Shown here piece by piece: positions 36,707-48,800 of a stretch of DNA of 64,000 bases. Position numbers and translations under genes: made by a program. The notes under the pieces were generated by a model. That model was given only the letters and a program-made list of their open reading frames with translations, was not told the DNA's origin and searched no databases. Within the stretch, counting starts at the first letter, position 1; the number at the start of each line of letters is the position of its first letter. The stretch covers positions 24,562,701 to 24,626,700 of the forward strand of contig CM054178.1 in the NCBI GenBank assembly GCA_028829895.1, read 5' to 3'. This stretch comes from Sinotaia quadrata. Its lineage: Eukaryota > Mollusca > Gastropoda > Architaenioglossa > Viviparidae.

Positions 36707-37229
36707 TAAAGGCCCAGTTCTTAATCTTTGAGGATTATCTAACTCTGTACAATTTCCAGAAATTTGTTTAATTTAACTTTACCTTTCAGTTTACAATGGC
36801 AACAATACGAAATTTTTGTTTGGCCATAATTAAAAACATATTTGATAGTGGTACTGAAGTGATAATTTGATAATTGTATTTGAGAAATTTACAAAAGTTA
36901 AACACTTTTTTTCATATCCTTTAAATTTAAATCATAACGAGTGGAGGGCGCCCAGTAGTGTCACATAAAGTTATTAAAGTTTAAAAGGGTCGTATGTTTT
37001 ACATCTATTTACTTCTAAATTTATTCATGTCACGTGATCTTGAATTTTTATAATATCTGAATCTGCATTATGTTTATAGACATTTTTGGCAAATATGTTT
37101 TATTGCCTTTTAATTCAAAGTACGTTGTCATTCCTCTCCTGCATCAAACTACCTGATTCTGGGATTATTCTAGTGAAATTGTAAAGTGTGACTATACTGT
37201 AAACATTGACATTTTTGTTAACACTTGCA

Positions 37230-37521
37230 CCCAATTGTCACAGTACGAGACCCGTCCGCCTTACTTTCATTCATCTTGGCGACTATAGCGGTTAGAATCT
37301 ACTGCCAAACTCGCACAAGCAAGTCAAACATTAGATCTAGTCATTCTAGTGTCTTCGCGTATCCTGCTTATCTCCCTTCTTGCAGCAAAGGCCCTGTTGA
37401 TGTTATCCAACCTGTCCCATACTGGGTCAGGTTGTAATAATATCCCAGATAATTAGCCAGACTGACCACGTGGCTGCCTCTGTTCACAAGGGAAAATGCC
37501 ACCCTCTCCCAGAAATTACTG
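37230..37521 (+). promoter_or_regulatory. Candidate noncoding first exon of the GLYAT-like gene
   Basis: This stretch is less AT-rich than its surroundings and ends in a good donor, ACTG|gtaagg, at 37522. The next suitable acceptor on the strand lies just before the GLYAT start codon (exon from 39188). The 5' end is not defined and the assignment is inference from splice signals only. Confidence 0.3.
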
Positions 37522-37529
37522 GTAAGGTC

Positions 37530-39185
37530 TTTTTTTTCACCCGAGAAAAGTCAGTCAGGTTGAACTTATAATTTAAATCATGTATCTGTAGTTGTAATGG
37601 TGATTATGCTAGCATGTACTAAGTATATTCCTTTAGATGTATATATTAATATGCACCTAAAGTCAGAAGTAAATAAAAGGAAAGAACTAAAAAAAAAAAA
37701 AAACCTGAAACATATATTACAGAGCCTAACTACACTTCATATATCAAATAAATACGTAGTTGTTTAGTGTTGAATCTGTAAAGAATTTGTAATGGATGTG
37801 AACATGGGAAAATGGAAAATTTATAAGGCTAAAAGAATACATTTCTCTTAATTGGCTTAAGCCAAAATGAGATTTAATTTCATAAAGATAGGTTCGATAT
37901 ATTTAATTTAAATAAAGGTTGTTTTAATGAATGCTTTTGACAACATGAAATGTATGTTGAGAGAGTCCGTTTAAGCGCTGCAACTAATTCGTTCTCACGT
38001 CCTTGTCTCATTTCTGCAAGATGGAATTTGTCTCATATGCTCAAATGTTTAAATGCATAGATTTCAAAAATACATTCAAGTTGTTTACATTTTCTTTTAA
38101 TAAGAAGTAATGTACTGTTGTGGATGTGCAGCCACTGACGTTATTTAAAAGCCATTCAACGTGTAATTATTTTTTAAAGAAACCAATACCCCGTCTAAGT
38201 ATTAACTCATGGGTTTAACGTCCTAAACATAAACGTAATATATTTACTGGAGTTTTATTATTACATTATTGTTTATCTCATCTAGTCGAAATTAGGTCTG
38301 AAAGGAACACCAACATTGATCTATCAAACGTGTAAATGTTATCTTTCTGATATGATTAATCTTTCCGAATTATGTCTGTTTCATAACACTGCTTTCAAAA
38401 TGAATCAAAATCAAAACTAGAAGGTGATCAAGCTTTAACTGCAAGTCAAATCCTACTCAGACTTTATATATTTTGTATGTATTCGTGAATGTGTACGAAA
38501 AGTACGAAACCAAAGTGTGTACTTTTTTTGTATATTTACGGACATGCAAAACTGAACTTTGTATCCAGTTCATTTTGTGCATCCCTCTCGAAGCGACGTC
38601 ACTAATCATTATACAGTCATACTCATGTGTCAGGACTGCTGAATAAGGGAATATAAAGTCAGCTGTGATGTTTACATATTGATTTATATTTATTTGTCGC
38701 GTCTGTCTTTCTCGTACTGTAAAATAGACTGCCGAACATGATGCAAATTAGGCTTTCTGGGTCAACAGTTATGTGGATGTGTTTGCGTAAATTCACTCAA
38801 CTTTTCTTCACCGATCAGTAAACTTCATTTTCAAACCTTTACTCAGACTATATTCTAAGTAAATCTAGAAAATATTGACTTAACTGGTTTCGTGGGGGGT
38901 TTTTTTTTGTTTGTTTTGTTTTTGTAGAGAGATTGCTGTTTTATTTATCTATTCTTTAATCATTATTCATAATACTATAGCATGGTAGCTTAGAATTTAT
39001 CATCAGTCACTTTTTGAATACAACTATTAAAAAAAAAAATTATTTTCTGTTGGCATTAACCTGTATTCTTTGTATATTGGTTTATTTTCTTTATTTTTTT
39101 ATTTATACTTTTTATAGCATCCACAAATTAATTCTTTTTAAAAATAAAGAATTGTATAAGCTTGGTTTTGTTTAGTTTGTTTAAT
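37530..39185. other. AT-rich spacer or leader intron of the GLYAT-like gene
   Basis: No gene or tandem array recognised; one (A)14-type run at about 37,690. Confidence 0.45.
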
Positions 39186-39189
39186 AGCA

Positions 39190-39267
39190 ATGTCCACTGT
39201 CGTACAACCTGCTGATTTACCAAGTCTTCTCTCTTGGTTGAAAAATTGTCTACCTCAAAGTTTTAAG
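39190..39267 (+). CDS. GLYAT-like exon 1
   Basis: Starts ATG TCC ACT and gives 26 codons ending in LPQSFK. The donor is AAG|gtattt, phase 0. A TTTGTTTAATAG acceptor lies 2 nt before the ATG, so a noncoding leader exon upstream is likely. The SFK|VYKDL join mirrors the SLKVYG of mammalian GLYAT. Confidence 0.75.
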
Positions 39268-42200
39268 GTATTTGACATACTTTTTATGTACATTATTTTT
39301 TAACTTAAAGTTTGAATAAGAAAATAATTGGAAAGGTTTAAATATAGAAACACATGATGCTTTCTAATCATTAAACAGGTATATCACACACACACACATA
39401 TTGGAAAGGTAAGTTGCAGTTTAGATTATCACTACTTTTTATCATGTTAATAATCTAGCTAATTTGTAGATCTACATTTTATTCTATATTTAGTAATATG
39501 TTAATATTTCTTGTTAAATTAATAATAATATGTATGTGTATTGCAAGTCACCAATTTCTAACTTGATTTTATTTCAGCCTCTGTCTTGCTCTAAACTAAT
39601 CTAATTTCAGCAAAATGGCATAATAATTAATATATTAAATGTCTAAAGTTATATCTTATCAGAAAAATTATAGAAACTCACTAATAGAATAGCAAAATAT
39701 ATTGTGTCCTAAAATTATATAATATATTATTATGTGAAGGGTTTGCTCATTTTACAGATAGGGGCCTATCCAAGGACTTGCCAAGTTTTTGTTTTCTACA
39801 TATGTTTACAATGTGTTCTATCTGTGTGTGTGTGTTTAACAGGTATATAAAGACTTGCAAAGTTTCCTAGCAGGAGGCTTTGTAGGTGTACAGTTCGTTG
39901 TTGACAGGTGGCCTGAGCCACAAGCTTTGGTTGAAATACCAGATGCTAGCGACAAAGAGGTTATTATTTTATTTCTTTACATATTTCTTACATTTAAATT
40001 AAAATTTTCACATTTTAAATTTATTAACTCCTCTTTTAAATAAAGACTAGTGAAATCTTATTCATGTTTTGTAAGATCATCTTTTTTGACATCATAAACT
40101 AGTTGATTTAGGTTAATTTAGTTTGAACTCTACTGAATTGAGCTTTTAAAAAAAAATCGAAGGAAAATTTCTATTTTCTTCATTTTGTGTTGAGTGAGAG
40201 CCCCTAAGGCAAAAATGTGTGTGTTTTTATTTATTAGAAGAGTGGATGCTTTATATTTAAAGTGTACAAATAGATATTTACTTTTTCAATAAAATATAGT
40301 GTAAAATATGAACATCGAATAGTCCTTTGTTTTACAGTAAATTTGTTTGTTGTTCTTTTATAAATTACTTAAAGCTACATAAAGTTATTTGCAAGATTTT
40401 TACTGTTGAGTAGAAGTAACTGTGAATGGTGTCTCAAATTACTATTGCCAGAAAGTATGTACATGTAACATGTTGGCTGTTGAGAAAGGGAAAGCAACCT
40501 ATTGCATGCAAACATGATGTCAGCACATCCAAAAAGCTGAGTAAAACACAGGGCTTTAGATCCTGCTTAGACCTGAGAGGTGATTCACACTTGAGATCTT
40601 TCACTTGTGAGAATTTGTGTAGTACAGTGATTATTACGCATTCGTGTTGCATAGTTATTATGTTCAGACTTCATTTATGTGTGAAATATTGATTTACTTA
40701 TATTAATTTATTTTGAATTCATCTGACTTTTATATATATTACAGTCAGAGAATCATTGTAGAAATAATTAGTGATAACTAAATCAAAGATATTGAAGTGT
40801 TTTAATATTATTATTGAGAAAAGATGTGTATCAACATACAGAACTATGACCATTGTGCATGCATTTGCCAGAAATATCATTGACTGTTAGTCACTGCAAA
40901 TTGTAAATGAGCTATAATATTTCCACCTAGTAGAGAGTATTGCCTCTCTGTGGAGTTAATTGGTCTGCATCCTTTATCTTAAATATCTTTCTTACCTTAT
41001 TTTATTTTGTAAATATAAATTCTGTATTATTTTGTATTCATGATTTCATCTCTTTTGGTAAAATTTTTATCATCTCATCTCTACATAAATTCATTATATA
41101 TTGTTTATATGTCTTTATTCTATTAATTGTCAGGGTGTAACACTGGGGGAGCTCATAATTATCAACCAAAATTAGTCTATACATCCATCACCCATAATAT
41201 ATAGTGTAATTTTGCATTTGTGATATCATTTGACTGTAGATTACATTATATTTGGAATGACTGATTAAAAAAAAATTCTGATTATGCAGTCTTTGATGTT
41301 CAGGGATGTTAATCTTTATTCTATACATCTATCACTCCAGTGTTTTTTTTAAAATTATTTATATTTTATTTATTCTTAATTATTTATTTATATTATGTGT
41401 AGTAAAAAAATATACAGCTAGTTTTCAATTAGTGCAGATGATGAATCCCATGAAGTGGTCGCAATATTCAAACCTGCATTATTCAAAGTTATAATTATAC
41501 TTAAAATATGGTAATTGGTTCCAGTTTGACAGAAATAGGCAATAAAAATTTTATTCATGGGTTTTAATATGTTTATTAACGAAATATTACAGTAAAGGAA
41601 AAATATATATATATACTTATAATTTAAATTTGTTAACAGAGTCACATAGTACTTATACAAAGTAAAACAAAAACAAAAACATTCTAAATATTTCTAAAGG
41701 TATGCTTACACTGATGAAAACATTTTTACTGTCTTTCAAAATGTTTATTTTAGCAGCATGGACTGAACTGTTTTCTCATTCTTTAAATCTTCATACATTT
41801 GCTGGTAGATGCAGATTGCTTTATCCACATCTTGGCAAATTTGCATCCTTCGATCATGGTTAGGGTCAGCATCCTTAATTTTTTACTTCATAAATTCTAC
41901 ATCTCAGAAGATATCTTTGAATCCTTGAGAGTGAACTCCTTCACTTGCACACTATTTTGTTCTGAAGTAGCAGTGTTTAAAATCCTTAAGGTAATACGGT
42001 AACCTCAGTTTTGCAATTCACTAGCCTTGCATTAACTGAATTTTGGTTCACATTCAATGCAACCTGGTATTGTTATATAATTTGCACTAAATCCAGTATC
42101 ACATTATTTGTACTTGCATTAATCACAACTTAGCTGTAATTTGTGTTCATTGTTTTTATAATAATCTGACTGCACTTACATATAAAAAAAAACTATCTCT

Positions 42201-45200
42201 GTTTTAGTATTATTGTCATTAAAGGAGTTCTTTGCTGTACCTCTTAAAAATATAGAAGAAAAAAAAGAGTTTTGTGAACCTCCTAAATAAACTTGGAATA
42301 TGAGTTCTCTGAAGCTCTGAAAGACAGAGAACAAGGGATTTTCGCTGAACCTCCTAAAAATACAGAGAACAAGAGTTTTTCTCTGTACTTCTTAGAGACA
42401 GAACATTGAAGTAAATCATTAAAACCTTTTTTGAGAGAAACGCAAACAGTACATCAAGAAAATGTGAAGTTCTAGTGACAATGGTAGTAAACTGCTGAGA
42501 GATCCAATGACTCTTTATTGCCCTAGTAATACTTAGTTTAATGCTAAGAAACATCAACATAAACAACTAAGTACAGTAGTCAATTTATGAACAAGGAATT
42601 GTCTATGTGATAATTGTAAATGAACCACAAATTCTTCGTTGTTGTATTATTCCATTGGTGAATAATGCTTCTGACCATTAGGATTCAGTAATTTGACATA
42701 ATACATTACTTGCACTGTAATTATTGATTTGATTGATTAGTAAGCTGTGCTAGAAGTAGAAAATATATGGAACTAGGTCAGTCTCTGCTAAAACTTTTCT
42801 TTTGCATCATTTTTCAGAATGAACTTTATGAACACCTGCAGAATAAAGTGTTGGGTGTCTGTGGAGAAAATGAGGTGCTCTTGAAACTGCTGTTGGAACC
42901 AGGGTTAATTAACTGGAATATTCCACTGACATTTTGTGGTAGGTTCAAGAACAATTGCTTCTTCTTGTTACATCAGAAATTAATAAAGAACACAGTCAGT
43001 TCTTTCTCCTTTGGATAACTTTTTTTAAAAAGATAACTTTTTCTAAAGTGAGGCTTAGTCAGACTTCATCCCATTGAAATTTTAAAACAGAAACATAATT
43101 ATTCGAAAAAATCAATTTTGTAGAGGTATATTTCATAAGTGGTTACTGCTCCTTGGATACAAATGGCAAAATAACAAAGTTACAAATTTTTAAATTAAAC
43201 TTTTAATGGAATCAAAATCAAAATAGTAGTTTACATGAGAATTAAAATTGTGTTAGTATTTATTATTTTTATCCTTTTAATTATTATTATAATTATTATA
43301 ATTTTAAATGAAATATTATTTTTCAATCTTAGCACGAATCATGTTGCACAGCATTGTGAAAGGGGAAGTAATTTTGCAGGTGTTGCCAATCAACTTTGGG
43401 AAACAGTTAAAATGGCATCTGTCAAGTTGGGAGGAATGTGCCTGGATAATGATGAATGTTATGTTCTTAAGGCTGATCCTAAAGATTTAGTAGATCTGTA
43501 AGTGTGAATGTTTAAATATTTTTTCTTCTGAAATTCACAAAAAGATTACCTCTCTTTAAATAGACCATGTGCATTTTAAAGTGCTGTTTAAACAAGGCCT
43601 TTGACATTGCAAGTGCAAATTAAAAACTATTTCTGGGGAAATCAAGTTTTGTTACAATTATTGTATAATTTATTTTATTAAGGAAATAATTTGTTTAATA
43701 ATTTGAAGCAAAACTTGGGTAAACTGATATCAGACTAATATTTTGTTTTAATCAGTCAAAACCGTTAGTCATTGAATGCCTTGTTACAAATTATGCAATA
43801 CCAAATCAAACCAAAAAGATGAATCCATAAAATAGTTATGTATAAAATGCAGTTTCATATGATTAGGCTTTTATGATATATTCATGATATTGCTGATGTT
43901 GCTGTATTGTGTATGTATTAGCCATGTGAGCCTTTATTTCTTACAACAGATATCACCTTTTTAATATTTTATGCTTTTTTGTTATAAACCTCATTATGCT
44001 TGTAAACATTCCTCTTTATAAAATATGATTCCCCCCCCCCCCCCCCAGTAAATTACAATTGTAGAAAAAATTAATTTTTTATTTAGAACAGTGCAGACTT
44101 AATATAATGTATCAAAATGTTGCTAAATTAAATTTATATTTATCTGTCTTGTTAAAGTTCGAAGACAGCATTGAGTTGAGTTTTGTAACATAACTCTATT
44201 TCAACTTAATTGCATCAAAAATAAATCAATGTGTGTGTTGTTTTTTTTATAAGACTGGTCATTAATGCCAGGGATTTAGGGAGTACATCTTGTAACAAAT
44301 ATATTGGTATAAATTGTAAAGTGCAGAGTATATCTTTATTATTGTATTTTTTATATGCATAATGTTCAGCAAAAGTAGCAAAATTTCAAGTCTTTAGATA
44401 AAATGTCTAGTAAAAACATTTCTAGCAAAATCTGATTATTTAATTGTAAATTTTTAAAATTCATTCTTACAAAAATTGTTTTGACAAATAAAAATCTTTT
44501 ATTAATTATTGATATCAGCAGTAATATTATAATATTACATGTTTTCCACTCAATTTTCTTAAATATACGTGTTTTGGTGTATGTATTTCTATGTGTTGTG
44601 AGCACTTAATTGTGGTGGTACGCAGTAATCTTTAAAGTTTCAGAGCAATTAAAGAAGAAATATAATTTATCAACATTATTTTAAAATATCAAAAAAATTG
44701 CTTAAACATTAATATAAGATAAACATTCAGAGGCCTTAATATTTCTAATGGTTGTTTACAATTTTCTGTAACCAAGGTGAGTTCATTATATGCGTTTGTA
44801 AATAACATGCACTTCCCTTTCATTTATGTCCAATGTATATTACTACATCTTTAAAAGTCCAAGATTTGAAGTGTCTTCCTGTCTGCAGGTAAATGGCTGG
44901 AAAAATAATTTTTTTGTTAGGTCTGTCATAAATACATACTGAAAAAAATTATTTATATTATGTTTTGTAAAGACTGGCTGGTGAAACTATTTACATTTTA
45001 TGTCACTTAAAAAGATGGCTGGAAAAAATCATTCACAATTTATTTCTATCATAAAAATCTCCTTACTGAGTTGGCTGTATAAATATAAATACTTCCCCAT
45101 TTTCAGTCAGTATTTTAATTGTTAATTCGCTTTGTTTGTTGATTTGATTATTACTTAAAGTCTGTTTTGTTTGATTATTACCTGTGTTCTGAGACAACTC

Positions 45201-46713
45201 TTTATATGTTCACTTGATGGCAAAATTCATCCAGTGGTATTTCCACTAAGTTCCTTCATTGTTACTAATCTATTCTTTGTTCTACTCGCAAATCATGTAT
45301 TTGGTAGGATAATTCAAAAGTTATTGTATGGCCACAATGGTTAGCTCCCTTGACTTAATGTCCTATAGAATTAAGGCTTGCACTTGCTCTTTGTGCACAT
45401 CACTAATTGCTTCGTCTCGTCTAAACATCACTCCAACTTCTTAGTAAGAGACTTTTGAATCTGCTTGTTTGGCCTCCAGACCTGATATCCTATGCAATAA
45501 ATATTGCAAGCTTCTTAAGTACCACATTTCTACAATTTAACTGTTATTACAGGGCTTTACCAAAACACTTTTATATCATATAAAACAATATATTCTGAAA
45601 TAGAAATGTTATATTAATATAAACATACATACTCTTATAATTATAACAGTTTCTTTCACATTAATAATAATAGCCACTTTACCTTCTAGGGTTTTTCTAC
45701 TCAGTATTAATTTGATTTTTTAACTTCTTACAGATTGTCCCATTGCAGTGATGGGTTCTCTCTCTAGACTGTAAGATTAATGTTCCGACTGGGCACGTTT
45801 TCAGAATAACTTTCTGAAAGTTGGTTGTTTGTACAAAGTCACCTCAGATCGTGTTTTATATCCCTTCTTGTAGCTTAGTTAACAACTTTCTGAAAGTTGG
45901 TTGTACAAAGTCACCTCAGATCGTGTTTTATATCCCTTCTTGTAGCTTAGTTAACAACTTTACTTCATATCTGGGCTTTGCTTATTTTTCTTGATATCTT
46001 TATGTCACCAAGCGTTTATGCAAGTAGACTAGTTGTCCCAAACATGTGGTTTAATTGCTCTCATGCATTATTAATTTCTCTGGACTCAGAAGCTTCCATT
46101 TTTATTATATTGGATTTAATTTCTATTTATATGTTTGAAATTTTTTTAAATCCTTTGGATTATACATTGATTGATTATAATATTAAGGCCTGTTTTGTTT
46201 CTTTATCCCTTAAGGTCTATTTAAGTTTCTTTATTATTATAAAGCCGATTTTTGTCTTTTTATTACTTAAGACCTGTACCTGATGGAATGACCCTTGTGA
46301 GTGCAAGGGAAGATTGGGCCAGCACAGTGAACTCAACATGGAAATATGGTTCATCACACAGCTTCTGTTGGGTAAAATTCTGCACTAACAAGTTCCCATC
46401 TGCTGTGCTTTTAACACATTCTAATCAGCATGTGGGCCACATGATTGTCACCACATACAGCAGCATGGGAATGTTATATGTGCAACCAGAATTCCGCAGA
46501 CAGGGGTTGGCTAAAGTCATTGTGTCTAATTTGGCTAAGAAATGCTTTGACCAAGGTGAAGAAGCTTTTGTAATTGTGGAAGAGTTGAACTTTGAGTCAC
46601 TGAAGGTTCATAAAGACATTGGTTTTAAGTGTGTGCCAGATTTCAAGATTGCATGGTTGTCGTATAAACCCAAGAGCTCTTGCATCACACAGAATAAAGA
46701 ATGTTGCATGTGA
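39190..46713 (+). CDS. Glycine N-acyltransferase-like protein (GNAT fold), complete five-exon coding region
   Basis: Exons 39190-39267, 39843-39959, 42818-42942, 43333-43497 and 46272-46713 join in phase to 308 residues, close to the roughly 296 of mammalian GLYAT. Residues 1-161 are the GLYAT N-terminal domain: LLSWLKNCLPQSFKVYKDL, then VVDRWPEPQALVEIP (the VDKWPDF-like signature) and LLLEPGLINW (the LINW signature). Residues 162-308 are the C-terminal GNAT domain: PVPDGMTLVSAREDW, FPSAVL, a beta-bulge strand MLYVQPEFRRQGLA (acetyl-CoA loop R-R-Q-G-L-A, about 237-242), and ELNFESLKVHKDIGF. Family role: transfer of an acyl group from acyl-CoA to glycine or another amino acid, often mitochondrial; the exact acceptor cannot be read. 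The exon 3 donor TAG|gttcaa is weak but is the one that keeps the frame. A polyadenylation signal follows the stop by 51 nt. Confidence 0.85.
39843..39959 (+). CDS. GLYAT-like exon 2
   Basis: The acceptor TGTTTAACAG is followed by 39 codons from VYKDLQSF to PDASDKE, with donor GAG|gttatt (weak at +3 to +5). It carries the VVDRWPEP signature of the N-terminal GLYAT domain. The frame runs on into hydrophobic intron translation past the donor. Confidence 0.78.
39960..41435 (+). other. GLYAT-like intron 2, left part
   Basis: AT-rich and free of tandem arrays. Frames at 40426-40692 on both strands match no family I know. Confidence 0.55.
41745..41960 (-). pseudogene. Tigger/pogo-like transposase C-terminal relic in GLYAT intron 2
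   Basis: Reading the minus strand gives DADPNHDRRMQICQDV, then DKAICIYQQMYEDL and KTVQSMLLK followed by a stop and an AATAAA. The pattern DADPxR...V...I.CY..(I/M)Y(D/E) followed by a TVQ-x-x-L motif is what I know from Tigger/jerky-type transposase C-termini. Two stops interrupt the frame upstream, so it is dead. The flank at about 41485-41530 (ATTCAAAG...ATTGGTTCCAG) resembles Tigger end sequence; boundaries were not found. Confidence 0.5.
42818..42942 (+). CDS. GLYAT-like exon 3
   Basis: The acceptor CATTTTTCAG precedes NELYEHLQNK through PGLINWNIPLTFCG. Two donors compete: GTG|gtaggt at 42939 and TAG|gttcaa at 42943. Only the second gives the phase (2) needed to continue in exon 4. Spacing from WPEP to INW is about 50 residues, as in human GLYAT, so no exon is missing between exons 2 and 3. 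Confidence 0.72.
43333..43497 (+). CDS. GLYAT-like exon 4
   Basis: The acceptor TTCAATCTTAG adds one base to complete Ser107, followed by TNHVAQHCERG through ADPKDLVD. The strong donor CT|gtaagt in phase 2 gives Leu162 with the first base of exon 5. The overlapping frame beginning at 43308 would not continue into the acyltransferase domain. Confidence 0.76.
43498..46271 (+). other. GLYAT-like intron 4
   Basis: AT-rich, with a C16 run at 44031-44046 and a roughly 75-bp direct duplication at 45805-45960 (ACTTTCTGAAAGTTGGTTGT units). No other gene. Confidence 0.6.
46272..46713 (+). CDS. GLYAT-like exon 5 (GNAT catalytic domain)
   Basis: Begins after TATTACTTAAG and runs 146 codons to TGA at 46711-46713, ending in NKECCM. 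It encodes the whole GNAT C-terminal domain, with the acyl-CoA loop PEFRRQGLA and the ELNFES...GFKCVP segment typical of GLYAT relatives. The tail ECCM is cysteine-rich and short. Confidence 0.85.
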
Positions 46714-46763
46714 GGAAGAAGTGACAGTTATGGTTGGAATATTTTGATTTGTCCAGTCCAGTC

Positions 46764-46769
46764 AATAAA
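46764..46769 (+). promoter_or_regulatory. Polyadenylation signal AATAAA of the GLYAT-like gene
   Basis: A canonical AATAAA lies 51 nt after the stop codon on the same strand. It suggests a very short 3' UTR, well before the convergent HDAC10-like gene. Confidence 0.6.
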
Positions 46770-46856
46770 ATGCATATAATGCATTTCACAGTGCTGGGAT
46801 TCAGAGATGAAACATTACAAATGGAACTGCTTATGGTCATATTGAAAGAGTGTCCC

Positions 46857-46881
<25 letters not shown>
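46857..46881. repeat. T25 homopolymer
   Basis: A run of 25 T just downstream of the GLYAT polyadenylation signal. Confidence 0.95.
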
Positions 46882-46887
<6 letters not shown>

Positions 46888-47034
46888 AAAGAACTATTTT
46901 TTTCCTATTTATCCTCAGCATTTTTTTAGAGAACAGATACCATTTAAATAATGTGGTTTGTAGCTTGTGGTCGCGTCATTGTCAGATACCAGCTTGCAAA
47001 TCAATAATGTGTAATTACCAGTGGCAAATTTCTT

Positions 47035-47320
47035 ATATGTTTAATCCAGTGTGCAAATTTCTTGTAATTTTACACTCAGTTTACCGGTATGTAAATCACT
47101 TGTAAGTTTACTGTCTGTTTACCAGTGAGCAAATCTCTTGTAAGTTTACTGTCATTTAGCTAGTGTACAATTTTTTTGAGTTTGCTATCATTTAGCCAGT
47201 GTGTAAATCTCTTTTGAGTTTACTTTCATTTAGCCAGTGTGTAAATCTCTTGTGAGTTTACTGTCATTTAGCCAGTGTGCAAATCTCTTGTGAGTTTACT
47301 GTACGTTTGCCAATGTAGAA
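47035..47320. repeat. About 38-bp minisatellite, 7 copies
   Basis: Units share TTGTGAGTTTACTGTCATTT and AGCCAGTGTGCAAATCTC. Confidence 0.9.
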
Positions 47321-48329
47321 ACCTATTATAGTTTCTTTGGAGGAACATTGTTGAGTGATTGTTGTTTCATTAGACCATCATTGACAAGTTCAATTTAATA
47401 AAGAGCTGAGTGCAAACTGCAAAGGACAATCCAGCAACTTAATGTGAAAATAAACAGCCACAGTATTCCCAAGTTTGAGTGAAATAGATGCCCAAGAGAA
47501 TGTCCCAGCTTATGGTCACTGATTCTGATAGCAATAATTTTCATTCATATCAGTTATTTTTGTTTTGTGTGGATGAGCTTGAGTAATGAAAGATGCTGAA
47601 GTTGAGCTTTGCTTCTCCGAATGCTTCCTAAAGTTAAGAGCAATGTATGTATTGTAAAATTTAATTTAATTATATATATCACTAATGATCTAAAAATCTT
47701 ACAAAACTAATCAAGATATATGAAACAGAAACTATAATTTTATTCAAGACTAAATTTTAATAATGAACAAAAATGTAAATAAAATTACATTTGTTACAAT
47801 AAAAAAAACTACTACTACATCTGTAACAATCACAAAGTCACTTATATTCACAATCATTTCATTCAGAGTGTTGTTTTATGGGGAAAAATGTATAAAAGTA
47901 CAAATTCAGGTTTGTGAATGAAAATGCATTCACTTAAGAAAAAAAACACCCAACAAAATACATAAACATTTTCATTGCAAACATCAAACAACTTAAGTAC
48001 ACCTACAAGAAGATTACTGTTGACTACAAGTGATAAGAATAAATTTGTTTTTTACTTTTTCTTTGTAAAATAAGAATGAGAAGAATATGTGTTTTTTGTT
48101 TGTTCAATTTTAGTTTATAAATGAATTAATTCTGCTTTGAAAATGGAAATTTATGTGAACTGTCCTTTACTTACTTTGATATATTTTATTCGTTTAAATT
48201 TCTTTCAAATGGTATCCAGAAATGAGTGTCTGCAAGATTGCTGAAACTGAAGTGAATATTGTATGAAGTTGAAGATAGAATACCATCAGTTTGCCTCCAC
48301 AAATGGCTACTTTAGATTAACATAGAAAA

Positions 48330-48800
48330 ATTAAAAAGGATCAGGAAAGGATAACATGTTGACTATTTTCCACTTCCATTAAAAAATATAACAAAGACCA
48401 GGGAAAAAAATAAATGTTGACTTCTTTAGTCTACCATAAGAAAATGGGAAAGACCAATGAAATATAAATGTTAATTATTTTAGTCTACTTTAAGAAATGA
48501 AAAAGATCAATAAAAAATCAAATGTACTACCATAAGAAAATGAGAAAGACCAATGAAAAGAAAAAATGTTAACTATTCTAGACTACCTAATAATATTAAA
48601 AAGATCAGTGAAAAGATAAAATGTTGACTATTCTAGACTACCTAATAATATTAAAAAGATCAGTGAAAAGATAAAATGTTGACTTTTCTAGACTACCTAA
48701 GAACATTAAAAAGATCAGTGAAAAGATAAAATGTTTACTATTCTAGACTACCTAAGCATATAAAAAAGACTAATGTAAAGATAAAATGTTGACTTTTTAA
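48330..48800. repeat. About 58-bp degenerate minisatellite
   Basis: Units share GATCAGTGAAAAGATAAAAT and TTCTAGACTACCTAATAATA. 47,330-48,330 and 48,800-51,120 are unique AT-rich DNA, possibly the distal 3' UTR of the minus-strand gene, with a short GACGGTACCATCAAAG-like repeat at 49,480-49,610. Confidence 0.85.

Noticed and set aside
41290..41340. A 51-nt micro-exon (SLMFRDVNLYSIHLSLQ) between GLYAT exons 2 and 3
   Set aside because: No GT follows it, so it has no donor in phase, and direct joining of exons 2 and 3 already gives the family's normal spacing.
45330..45410. tRNA-like A-box (AATGGTTAGCTCCC) as a tRNA or SINE
   Set aside because: No B-box or cloverleaf could be formed convincingly by eye.
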